Source: Pseudomonadota bacterium
Lineage (GTDB): Bacteria > Desulfobacterota > Anaeroferrophillalia > Anaeroferrophillales > Tharpellaceae
DNA: 6,942 nucleotides
Assembly: GCA_015486505.1 (NCBI GenBank)
Contig: WFRP01000005.1
Coordinates: forward strand, 1-6,942
Direction of reading: 5' to 3'
Of this stretch, positions 1 to 5,177 are shown piece by piece. Made by a program: the position numbers and the translations under genes. The notes beneath the pieces were generated by a model. It worked only from the letters and a program-made list of their open reading frames with translations. It did not search any database and was not told the DNA's origin. Position 1 is the first letter of the stretch. Each line of letters starts with the position of its first letter.

Positions 1-9
1 GAATAATAA

Positions 10-121
10 CTAACGCGAGAACAAATCTCGTAACCCAAAGGGCCGCCCCGGCCCGCAGATAAGTACTCTTAGCAGAATATTGCTTGTTTTTTTGAACAAT
101 AAATGTTTTGTAAGGTACTAA
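10..121. repeat. Structured dispersed repeat, copy 1
   Basis: About 112 bp that align along their whole length, roughly 80% by eye, with positions 4722-4834. It holds two secondary-structure units. The first is a small hairpin (GCGAGA...TCTCGT, about 15-31). The second is a longer imperfect hairpin whose base AGTAC (about 61-65) pairs with GTACT (about 115-119). In copy 2 the small hairpin has different bases but still pairs (GCGGG/CCCGC), so pairing rather than sequence seems conserved. No ORF lies inside. It could be a MITE-like or REP-like element or a structured RNA; the sequence alone does not decide. Confidence 0.7.
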
Positions 122-301
122 TGAACACCTGATTGTAGTAAAAATTTTTTTCAAAGTCAGCATATTTTCAATCCTAAAGCTTACAGTTGACCCAAATATT
201 TAGCCATCCCAGGACTTTTACGACGCCATCAAAGTTGATTTATCATAATATACCTCATCTGGTATTTTGTCACCTAATGATTGATGGAAACATTTCTGAT
301 T

Positions 302-328
302 GGTAAATATTCAGCTAACCCGTAAATT
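302..328 (-). repeat. 27-bp intergenic motif, copy A (inverted)
   Basis: The minus strand reads AATTTACGGGTTAGCTGAAT followed by ATTTACC. This matches copies at 3246-3272 and 4872-4898 with only a few differences. It is fused on one side to the inverted repeat at 322-384. It is non-coding here, and its function is unknown. Confidence 0.65.
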
Positions 329-384
329 CCGGGGACACAATCCCGATTTCCTGCGGAGAATCAGGTTATGTCCCCGGAATTTAC
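322..384. repeat. REP-like inverted repeat
   Basis: The left arm (322-340, GTAAATTCCGGGGACACAA) and right arm (366-384) are reverse complements except at one position, enclosing about 25 nt. The core GTCCCCGGAATT resembles palindromes often seen beside REP-associated (Y1/IS200-like) transposases in proteobacteria; that comparison is from memory. No transposase gene is present, so this would be a non-autonomous remnant. Confidence 0.6.
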
Positions 385-491
385 TGAAATCCAGTAAAAT
401 TCGATGTTTTCTACTCATGCTGAATAGTTACTCTGATTGTAAAAATGTAGTGTCACAAACAAGGCTAAATTTCATTGATTATCTCTCCAGG

Positions 492-520
492 TTAATGATA
501 TACATTAATCTCCTTATAAA
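492..520 (+). promoter_or_regulatory. Operator-like inverted repeat and possible promoter of the MtaA-like gene
   Basis: A perfect inverted repeat TTAATG-atata-CATTAA occupies 492-508. It is followed by a good -10 candidate, TATAAA, at 515-520. With 17-bp spacing the left half (TTAATG) would sit at the -35 position as a poor match to TTGACA. A weak -35 overlapped by a palindrome fits regulator-dependent control, but this is inferred from layout only. The gene starts about 50 bp downstream. Confidence 0.3.
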
Positions 521-571
521 CAATATATTCGGTTCGAGAATGTTTTTCCCAACCAAAGGAGGTTTTGCCAA

Positions 572-1591
572 ATGGATTCCAGACAAAGAGTTATGGCTGC
601 GTTAGCCCGCCAACCTTATGACCGAGTGCCGGTTTTTCCGCAGCTCGGAGACCATGCCGGCGCGCTGCTCGGCTATGATATCAGTGAAATGTTTAATGAC
701 CCGGAAAAATCGGTTAAAGCCCATCTTGAAGCTTTGGCTCTATACCACTACGACGCGGTTACGATACAGATCGAAACAAGTTGGCCGATTGTTGAAGCTT
801 GCGGCGGTGAGGTTAACTATCCGATAGGCAAGTCACCGTGGATTACCAAACATCCGTTATTGGGGCCGGTAGAAGAGATTGCCGATTTCCCGCTGCCAGA
901 TTTTAGTAAGTGCGAAAGGGTGGTTAACCTGCTTGCCGGAACCAAAAAACTGAAAGCGGAAACCGACGTCCCGGTTGTTGCTTTCGTTACGGGACCGTTG
1001 ACCATGGGCTTTCACCTTTTCGGCTATGAAGATGGGGTTAAAATAATTGCCAAAAATAAAGAATTTATGCCGGCTTTAACCAGCAAAGCAACTGAAATCA
1101 TTGTTGCCTATGCCCGTTTAATCAAAGAAGCTGGAGCCGACCTGTTGGTTATCTGCGAACATGACGCCCAGATGGTCTCGCCGATGTATATCAAGAAATT
1201 CTGCCTGCCTCACCTGCCCAAGATTCTTCATGTCTTTGAATTTAATATCCTTCATGCCTGCGGTAAGGTGATGAAACACTTTGAAGTAAACGCTGCTGGA
1301 TTGCAAAAGCTGGCGGGCTTAAGTGCGGTTTCGGTCGGGGCGGATGTCGATATGGCCAGTTTACGGACGCTACTGGGCGACTCGATCAGTGTGATCGGCA
1401 ATATTGACCATATCAACCTGATTCCCAATGCCGACCCGGCCGAGATCTCCCGGGTCTGCGGACAAGTTGTAAAAGAAAACAGGGACGTACCCGGTTTTAT
1501 GCTGGCTCCCGGTTGTGAAATCACGGTTGATACGCCATCCGCAAATATTAAAGCGTTTGTTGATGCAGCCAATGCTGAGGGCGTACAATAA
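572..1591 (+). CDS. MtaA/CmuA-type methyltransferase, uroporphyrinogen decarboxylase (UroD) family
   Basis: A 339-residue protein of the UroD-fold family, in the branch related to MtaA/MtbA/CmuA that moves methyl groups between a corrinoid protein and a thiol such as coenzyme M. The family's zinc-ligand pattern H-x-C...C is visible as H228-A-C230 and C315 (APGCE). The N-terminal SRQRVMAALARQPYDRVPVFP and the PxG/TPxxNI ends are typical. True UroD enzymes in heme synthesis lack this thiol-binding triad, so heme synthesis is unlikely. Length is normal for the family. The start is fixed by a strong Shine-Dalgarno AAAGGAGG at 555-562, nine bases before the ATG. No corrinoid protein or substrate-specific MtaB-like gene is adjacent, so the methyl donor and acceptor cannot be named. 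It is cytoplasmic. It converges on the selenoprotein gene, with a shared hairpin between them. Confidence 0.85.
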   Translation: MDSRQRVMAALARQPYDRVPVFPQLGDHAGALLGYDISEMFNDPEKSVKAHLEALALYHYDAVTIQIETSWPIVEACGGEVNYPIGKSPWITKHPLLGPVEEIADFPLPDFSKCERVVNLLAGTKKLKAETDVPVVAFVTGPLTMGFHLFGYEDGVKIIAKNKEFMPALTSKATEIIVAYARLIKEAGADLLVICEHDAQMVSPMYIKKFCLPHLPKILHVFEFNILHACGKVMKHFEVNAAGLQKLAGLSAVSVGADVDMASLRTLLGDSISVIGNIDHINLIPNADPAEISRVCGQVVKENRDVPGFMLAPGCEITVDTPSANIKAFVDAANAEGVQ

Positions 1592-1646
1592 ACTCAGAAT
1601 AGTTCAAACGACCGGGCTCTCCATAAAAATTGTTCCACCTTCGTCT

Positions 1647-1683
1647 GCGGAGAGAATAAACAGCTTTTTCATATTCTCTCCGC
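1647..1683. terminator. Hairpin between convergent genes, possible bidirectional terminator
   Basis: A perfect 12-bp stem, GCGGAGAGAATA (1647-1658) with TATTCTCTCCGC (1672-1683), encloses a 13-nt loop. It lies between the ends of two convergent genes, 55 bp after the plus-strand gene, and touches the stop codon of the minus-strand selenoprotein gene. No uninterrupted T-run follows directly on either strand; on the minus strand a T5 run comes about 15 nt later. Termination or 3'-end protection is therefore likely but not certain. Confidence 0.5.
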
Positions 1684-1940
1684 TACGAAAGCTTTTTCGA
1701 AATGAAATCTTTCATTTTCTGTTTATCCAATGAAATCTCCAACGGTATCAGATCATCCTCAAACAGTACATTGGTTGAACTCCTGAAATTATATTTCCGG
1801 GCTTCTTCGGAATCTGTGGTAAAAATGCTCAGATTAATTTTTTCTCCGAATATGTTTTTCATTTCTTCGGCTACACCTATAGCCTTTTTACATGACATTC
1901 AATTTGGATTTCCGCTATGAAAAACTTTTAATTTAGCCAT
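1683..1940 (-). CDS. Thioredoxin-like selenoprotein with UxxC redox motif (UGA = selenocysteine at residue 14)
   Basis: The gene reads ATG at 1940-1938, an in-frame TGA at 1901-1899 (codon 14), then 71 more codons to TAG at 1685-1683, giving 85 residues. The product starts MAKLKVFHSGNPN-U-MSCKK, so U14 and C17 form a UxxC motif at the place of a redoxin CxxC, right after a first beta strand (KLKVFHS). A helix (about 18-34), a strand (NLSIFTT) and a terminal strand-helix (TNVLFEDD...KMKDFISKKL) complete a small thioredoxin/glutaredoxin-like fold. Three signs support reading through the TGA: a perfect AGGAGG (1953-1948) seven bases before this ATG; no comparable ribosome site before Met15; and a SECIS-like hairpin just 3' of the TGA. 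Likely cytoplasmic thiol/selenol redox role, partner unknown. It lies 74 bp downstream of the porin gene on the same strand. The alternative, a Cys-codon mutation giving a pseudogene, is less likely given the hairpin. Confidence 0.85.
1869..1901 (-). promoter_or_regulatory. Bacterial SECIS element (bSECIS) with its UGA codon
   Basis: Downstream of the UGA (1901-1899) and a 14-nt spacer the message forms GGCTA (1884-1880) paired with TAGCC (1873-1869) around the loop UAGGUG. A U-G wobble can close this to AGGU. Bacterial SECIS hairpins are known to lie within about 16-37 nt of the UGA and to carry a G in the first two loop positions; the loop here starts 20-21 nt after the UGA and meets both conditions. 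A weaker lower pairing (TCAT/ATGA) extends it. This would recruit SelB-GTP-Sec-tRNA. Confidence 0.75.
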
Positions 1941-2014
1941 AATTTTTCCTCCTGGGCACATTCCTTGGGAATATTGGTTTAAGGTTGCTTCTTTAAGCCT
2001 TTAGGATCAGAACG

Positions 2015-3190
2015 TTAGAACCCGCAGGCAAACTGCAAAGTTATAATGGTATGGTCTTCTATGAGATTTTTAACTTCTTGGTCCTGATTCACAAAAGTTG
2101 CATCGAGCGTCAGCTTGTTGGCAGCACCTTTGATAAAATAATTTAGACCAAAACCATAGACAAAGGTGTCATCTTCACCATTTTCATCTGAGTAGATATC
2201 TTGCATTTGGATGTAAGGTTGCAGATTTCCACGTAAAACTTTATCACCAAAGTAGTAGCCGGATTTTACCGAGAGGAGATAGCCATCATCGCCAGCACTG
2301 AAATGGGTCCAGGTGATGCCGTTAGCACTGTGGGAGACTTTGATATAAGAGGCAGAAAAAGTCAGGTTGTCACCCTGGTTTATGGGTTGGTCATAATGCA
2401 GGTCGACAGTCCAGGCAAAATAATCATCCTTCTCGCCCCCCACGAACAGATCATCCTGGTAGTCAGCACCTATGCCGAGGGCAAGAATATGTTTCGCACC
2501 AAGGTAATTGTCGGAGTTGAACCATCCGGTTTCCGTATCGTAGAAATTATAGCTTAAGCGCCCGGCAAACCTCATGGTATCATCGGGGTTCTTCGCATTT
2601 TTTTCTTCACCGTCCCCCACCATAAAACGGTACTGCAACCTATCTTCTATGACATTGCCCCACAGGGTAACAGAATCATCGCGGCCAATATTACTGGGGT
2701 AAAAGATACCGCTGCGTAGTCCCCCCTGCCCCCAATCGAGATCGACAGTAAGCAATGATTTGGTAGAGGTAGTACCATAATTACGAGTAAAGGGGATGTA
2801 CATGCGCCCGGCTTGAACAATCAGGTCATTACCGATCAATTTATAGGCAACCCAACCGTCACGAAGGGCAATTCCTGAACCCAAGCCCTTACTGGAATCA
2901 TTTTCAATCTCATCCATTCCCAATTTATCTCCGGCAAAATGTACAAAAAAACTCAGTTCCGGAGTTACTGTACCTTTGAGATAGAAGTAACTGCGTCGGA
3001 TGAGAAAATCATTCAGGTCATCATCTTTTTCACCGTCACCGTTCGTATCCATGTCTGATACGTACTGATACCAGACCTGCCCCCACCAACCTGCGCTTAA
3101 AGATACATCACCTTTTTTATAGATTTCCATCGACCACACTGTGGAAGGTAGCAAAAAGCAAATGGCAAGACATATAAGAATTTTTTTCAT
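2015..3190 (-). CDS. Outer-membrane porin, OprO/OprP (phosphate-selective porin) type
   Basis: A 391-residue beta-barrel protein. Residues 1-20 are a signal peptide (MKK, hydrophobic core ILICLAICFLLPSTV, cleavage likely after VWS). The mature part alternates aromatic and polar residues in amphipathic strands, and the protein ends in Phe (LQFACGF), the usual outer-membrane assembly signal. The segment DFLIRRSYFYLKGTVTPEL is the characteristic early region of Porin_O_P family members. An acidic turn, DTNGDGEKDDD, near residue 49 looks like a calcium-binding loop, which is inference. Substrate cannot be read from sequence; phosphate or another anion, or a hydrophobic compound, are possible. The start is supported by AAAGGAAA about 9 bases upstream. 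It may be co-transcribed with the selenoprotein gene 74 bp downstream, since no convincing terminator separates them. It is preceded by a terminator-like hairpin (3281-3300). Confidence 0.8.
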   Translation of the reverse strand: MKKILICLAICFLLPSTVWSMEIYKKGDVSLSAGWWGQVWYQYVSDMDTNGDGEKDDDLNDFLIRRSYFYLKGTVTPELSFFVHFAGDKLGMDEIENDSSKGLGSGIALRDGWVAYKLIGNDLIVQAGRMYIPFTRNYGTTSTKSLLTVDLDWGQGGLRSGIFYPSNIGRDDSVTLWGNVIEDRLQYRFMVGDGEEKNAKNPDDTMRFAGRLSYNFYDTETGWFNSDNYLGAKHILALGIGADYQDDLFVGGEKDDYFAWTVDLHYDQPINQGDNLTFSASYIKVSHSANGITWTHFSAGDDGYLLSVKSGYYFGDKVLRGNLQPYIQMQDIYSDENGEDDTFVYGFGLNYFIKGAANKLTLDATFVNQDQEVKNLIEDHTIITLQFACGF

Positions 3191-3245
3191 TTTTGCGTTT
3201 CCTTTCCAATTGACAACTGCCGAACGTCATAAATCAGCTACCCTT

Positions 3246-3272
3246 AATTTACGGGTTAGCAGAATAGTTACT
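3246..3272 (+). repeat. 27-bp intergenic motif, copy B
   Basis: AATTTACGGGTTAGCAGAAT followed by AGTTACT. It differs from copy C (4872-4898) at about three positions and has the same orientation. The two lie on opposite sides of the methyltransferase-SMR operon, about 1.6 kb apart. It sits in the porin's upstream region, where it could affect expression. No function is known to me. Confidence 0.65.
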
Positions 3273-3280
3273 ACAAATGA

Positions 3281-3300
3281 AAAATTGACAAGTCAATTTT
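3281..3300 (-). terminator. AT-rich hairpin terminator after the methyltransferase-SMR operon
   Basis: On the minus strand AAAATTGAC pairs perfectly with GTCAATTTT around a two-base TT loop, and the downstream arm runs into TTTTTC. It lies about 47 bp past the SMR stop codon and before the porin gene, so it is well placed to end the operon transcript. The stem is AT-rich, so efficiency may be modest. Confidence 0.5.
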
Positions 3301-3346
3301 AAGGAGTACCTTTAGAGTGGAAAACCCTCAGGCTGTCGAAAACGTA

Positions 3347-3670
3347 TTATTCAGGGGCACCAGACATATATAATCCCACAACGCCGATAACGATTAATGT
3401 CAGATATAACAGGCGTTGCATTGTCATCCGTTCGCCGAAAAAGTAAACACCGATAAGTACAACGATAACGGTACCGACAGCGCACCATATCGCATAGGCA
3501 ACACTAATATCAATGACCTTTACTGCAATCGTAAGGCTGACAATACTGGCCGTGTAGAATACAAAAATTCCCATGGTTGGCAAAGGTTTCTGGAAACCCA
3601 GCGACAGTTTCATGCAAGTGGTTCCTGAAACCTCAAATAATATTGCTGTCATCAGATAAATCCAATGCAT
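3347..3670 (-). CDS. Small multidrug resistance (SMR) family transporter, EmrE/Qac-like
   Basis: A 107-residue inner-membrane protein with four predicted membrane helices (about 4-21, 32-50, 57-78, 86-103), the normal SMR size. The essential proton- and substrate-binding glutamate is E13 (AILFEVSGTTCMK), and the third-helix signature AYAIW is present (Y59, W62), followed by CAVG where EmrE has SGVG. Such proteins work as antiparallel dimers exporting cationic compounds in exchange for protons. The gene starts 18 bp after the SAM methyltransferase stop on the same strand, so the two almost certainly share a transcript. The ribosome site is weak (AGAGG 14 bases away), suggesting coupling to the upstream gene. 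The exported compound is unknown; a methylated, positively charged product of the neighbour is a reasonable guess. Confidence 0.88.
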   Translation of the reverse strand: MHWIYLMTAILFEVSGTTCMKLSLGFQKPLPTMGIFVFYTASIVSLTIAVKVIDISVAYAIWCAVGTVIVVLIGVYFFGERMTMQRLLYLTLIVIGVVGLYMSGAPE

Positions 3671-3688
3671 TACAAATAATCGAGCCTC

Positions 3689-4480
3689 TTAATGTTTTCT
3701 AGCTATAAAACGACCTTGCGCAATCTTCCTTTGCTCGGCCAAAGTCTGTAAAAACTGCATCTCTTCAGCCATGGATTCTAGTTTTTCTACTTCATAATTC
3801 AAAATCTGCAGTGCGTCATAGGTTAGTTGTTGGTCGATCATGGCAAGATACAAACTGATATAGGGGGCAAATCGCTCTGTATCCAAGGCCTCAATTACTT
3901 CACAACCTTGATTCTCCAATAATTTTCGATATCCGCTGATTGATTGCACATTTGGGAATTTCATAAAGGCAAGAAATCTTGCGCTTTCCTCTTTACTCAT
4001 CGATTCATCACCGGTCACCCAATCTGTGAAGGCAATCGTTCCCCCCGGTTTTGTAATCCTAACAGCCTCTTTGATTAACTTCAACTTATCAACCACATAA
4101 CACCAGGCATCCTCCCCCCATACAAAATCCACACTGGCATCCGCCAAGCCGCAATTACAAGCATCCGCCAACACGAGTTCTATATTTTTTAGGCCTTCCC
4201 GCTGACAACGTTCACGTCCTCGTTCGATAACGGTTTCGGCCGCGTCAAATCCGATCATTTTCCCCACAGCGCAAAATCGCACCAGAAACCGCATACCTGC
4301 ACCATTACAGCAACAGAGGTCAGCCCCTTCCTCTCCAGCAGAAATCCCTGCACGTTTCGACAAATCCATACTCGACTTAAAACCACCGATATGAATCTGC
4401 TGTCCCATTATCAATTCCCAAAGATTGCCTTCAGCACCGTTATACACATTTCTGACATCGTCGAGTTTTACGTGGCTCAT
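3689..4480 (-). CDS. Class I SAM-dependent methyltransferase
   Basis: A 263-residue methyltransferase with a Rossmann-type SAM site: motif I is DLCCCNGAG (54-62), an unusual triple-Cys version of the D/ExGxGxG loop. It is followed by acidic motif GFDA (77-80), LVLADACNCG (102-111), the post-motif FVWGEDAWCYV and KPGGTIAFTDW (144-154). The conserved opening NGAEGNLWELIMGQQIHIGG resembles proteins annotated as sarcosine/dimethylglycine-like or UbiE-like methyltransferases, but I cannot fix the substrate. The protein is Cys-rich (about ten Cys). The start is ATG at 4480, with AAAAGGAGAGGA just upstream; a longer TTG frame from 4504 reads through that ribosome site and is rejected. It forms an operon with the SMR exporter 18 bp downstream, suggesting methylation then export of a small amine or toxic compound. 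Confidence 0.82.
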   Translation of the reverse strand: MSHVKLDDVRNVYNGAEGNLWELIMGQQIHIGGFKSSMDLSKRAGISAGEEGADLCCCNGAGMRFLVRFCAVGKMIGFDAAETVIERGRERCQREGLKNIELVLADACNCGLADASVDFVWGEDAWCYVVDKLKLIKEAVRITKPGGTIAFTDWVTGDESMSKEESARFLAFMKFPNVQSISGYRKLLENQGCEVIEALDTERFAPYISLYLAMIDQQLTYDALQILNYEVEKLESMAEEMQFLQTLAEQRKIAQGRFIARKH

Positions 4481-4512
4481 AAGTCCTCTCCTTTTCCTAT
4501 TCAATAATTAAT

Positions 4513-4541
4513 GTAATGTTATGGTATCACAACGTTGTCAA
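4513..4541 (-). promoter_or_regulatory. Possible promoter and palindromic operator of the methyltransferase-SMR operon
   Basis: On the minus strand a perfect TTGACA (4541-4536) is followed at 17 bp by CATTAC (4518-4513), a weak -10. A perfect 10-bp palindrome ACAACGTTGT (4529-4538) overlaps the -35 and spacer, where a TetR- or MarR-like repressor could bind. The position is 33-60 bp before the start codon. The -10 match is poor, so this is tentative. Confidence 0.3.
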
Positions 4542-4721
4542 GACGTGAAAAAGATGATTTGCAGATAAATGTTGCGAGATCAATGTATGAAGTTATGTTT
4601 ATATGAGCAACCGCTGGTATACTAAAACTTTTAGGGTTTGATTGTCAAGGATTTAATGAATGCTCAGAAGCGTCGGTTACGGCTTAGGATTAAGTCATTA
4701 GGTTGCTGATCTACAGAAAAT
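4542..4721. other. Gene-free intergenic stretch
   Basis: AT-rich sequence between the methyltransferase operon and repeat copy 2. I see no credible coding frame, RNA gene or strong hairpin here. An open frame on the minus strand that crosses the repeat has no ribosome site and no recognisable product. Confidence 0.5.
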
Positions 4722-4834
4722 CTAATGCGGGAATAAATCCCGCAACCCAGTCGAGCCTTTTCGGCCCGCAAATAAGTACTCTTATCAGAACATTTTCTTG
4801 TTTTAAAACAAGAAAATGTTCTGTAAGGCACTAA
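4722..4834. repeat. Structured dispersed repeat, copy 2
   Basis: The second copy of the repeat at 10-121, about 80% identical over 113 bp. It holds a perfect small hairpin GCGGG-AATAAAT-CCCGC (4727-4743) and a large hairpin with AGT-AC-T-C-TTA at its base (about 4768-4784) pairing with TAAGGCACT (4824-4832). The interior of the large hairpin is the 38-bp perfect palindrome listed separately. Differences from copy 1 tend to keep pairing in the small hairpin and at the base of the large one. Confidence 0.7.
4786..4823. repeat. 38-bp perfect palindrome inside repeat copy 2
   Basis: CAGAACATTTTCTTGTTTT (4786-4804) is followed at once by its exact reverse complement (4805-4823), with no spacer. 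It lies about 50 bp beyond the end of the DUF3343 gene, so as RNA it could end or stabilise that operon's transcript. Such perfect palindromes are usually unstable or recent. Confidence 0.8.
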
Positions 4835-4871
4835 AATGGCAACCAAATGCAACTCGGGATTGTGTAGCCTG

Positions 4872-4898
4872 AATTTACGGGTTAGCTGAAGAGTTACC
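4872..4898 (+). repeat. 27-bp intergenic motif, copy C, overlapping the end of the DUF3343 gene
   Basis: AATTTACGGGTTAGCTGAAG followed by AGTTACC. Read on the minus strand it supplies the last residues (GNSSANP) and the TAA stop (4877-4875) of the DUF3343 gene, so the present C-terminus of that protein comes from the repeat. Confidence 0.65.
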
Positions 4899-5177
4899 TA
4901 TTCCCCCCCCACCACACAAGTCAGTAATTGCAACTGTTTTTTGCAAGTTATAGATCTTGAATGGAGTTGTAAACGTAGCTTTTTTGAGGCAGGTTTTGAC
5001 GTTTTCAAGATCCGTTGTCGAACAGGTTAGACTCATACCGCAATCGGAGCTGATTTCTCGTGGAACCGGGACCATCTCAATCGGGATGTCGGCTTCCAGC
5101 AGGAGCTCTTCGGCCAGCATAACATTGTGAATTGAGTGAAAAATCAGATAGAGTTTTGCTTCCGGCTGAGCCTTCAT
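4875..5177 (-). CDS. DUF3343 (putative Se/S carrier-like) protein
   Basis: A 100-residue protein of the DUF3343 family, described as putative selenium/sulfur carrier-like. The family signature is seen as VPVPREISSDCGMSL, with Cys46 the likely chalcogen-carrying residue; C52, C63 and C88 add further thiols. N-terminal YLIFHSIHNVMLAEELLLEADIPIEMVPVP is the usual ferredoxin-like strand-helix-strand. Family members are commonly encoded next to YedF and class V desulfurases in selenium-using bacteria, as here. The ATG overlaps the desulfurase stop (ATGA), and its own GGAGG lies at 5191-5187 inside the upstream gene, so translation is coupled. The C-terminal tail after about residue 88 is odd: CGGGG from a G8 tract (4910-4903) followed by residues encoded by the 27-bp repeat, so the original end may have been replaced. 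Confidence 0.78.
   Translation of the reverse strand: MKAQPEAKLYLIFHSIHNVMLAEELLLEADIPIEMVPVPREISSDCGMSLTCSTTDLENVKTCLKKATFTTPFKIYNLQKTVAITDLCGGGGIGNSSANP

Larger units (their letters stand above)
122..491. other. Gene-free AT-rich intergenic stretch
   Basis: Apart from the 27-bp motif and the REP-like inverted repeat listed separately, I see no gene here on either strand. The only long open frame (from 300 into the following gene) is built largely from the inverted repeat, has no Shine-Dalgarno sequence and overlaps the next gene in another frame, so it is not called. Confidence 0.6.

Noticed and set aside
300..605. Open frame of 101 codons on the plus strand
   Set aside because: It runs through an inverted repeat, lacks a ribosome site, has no recognisable product and overlaps the well-supported MtaA-like gene.
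1683..1898. 71-residue protein starting at Met15 after the TGA
   Set aside because: No good ribosome site precedes this ATG, and it would lose the first strand and the redox residue. The longer UGA-containing reading has a perfect AGGAGG and a SECIS-like hairpin.
4481..4504. TTG start giving an eight-residue longer methyltransferase
   Set aside because: The extra codons read through the AAAAGGAGAGGA ribosome site of the ATG at 4480.
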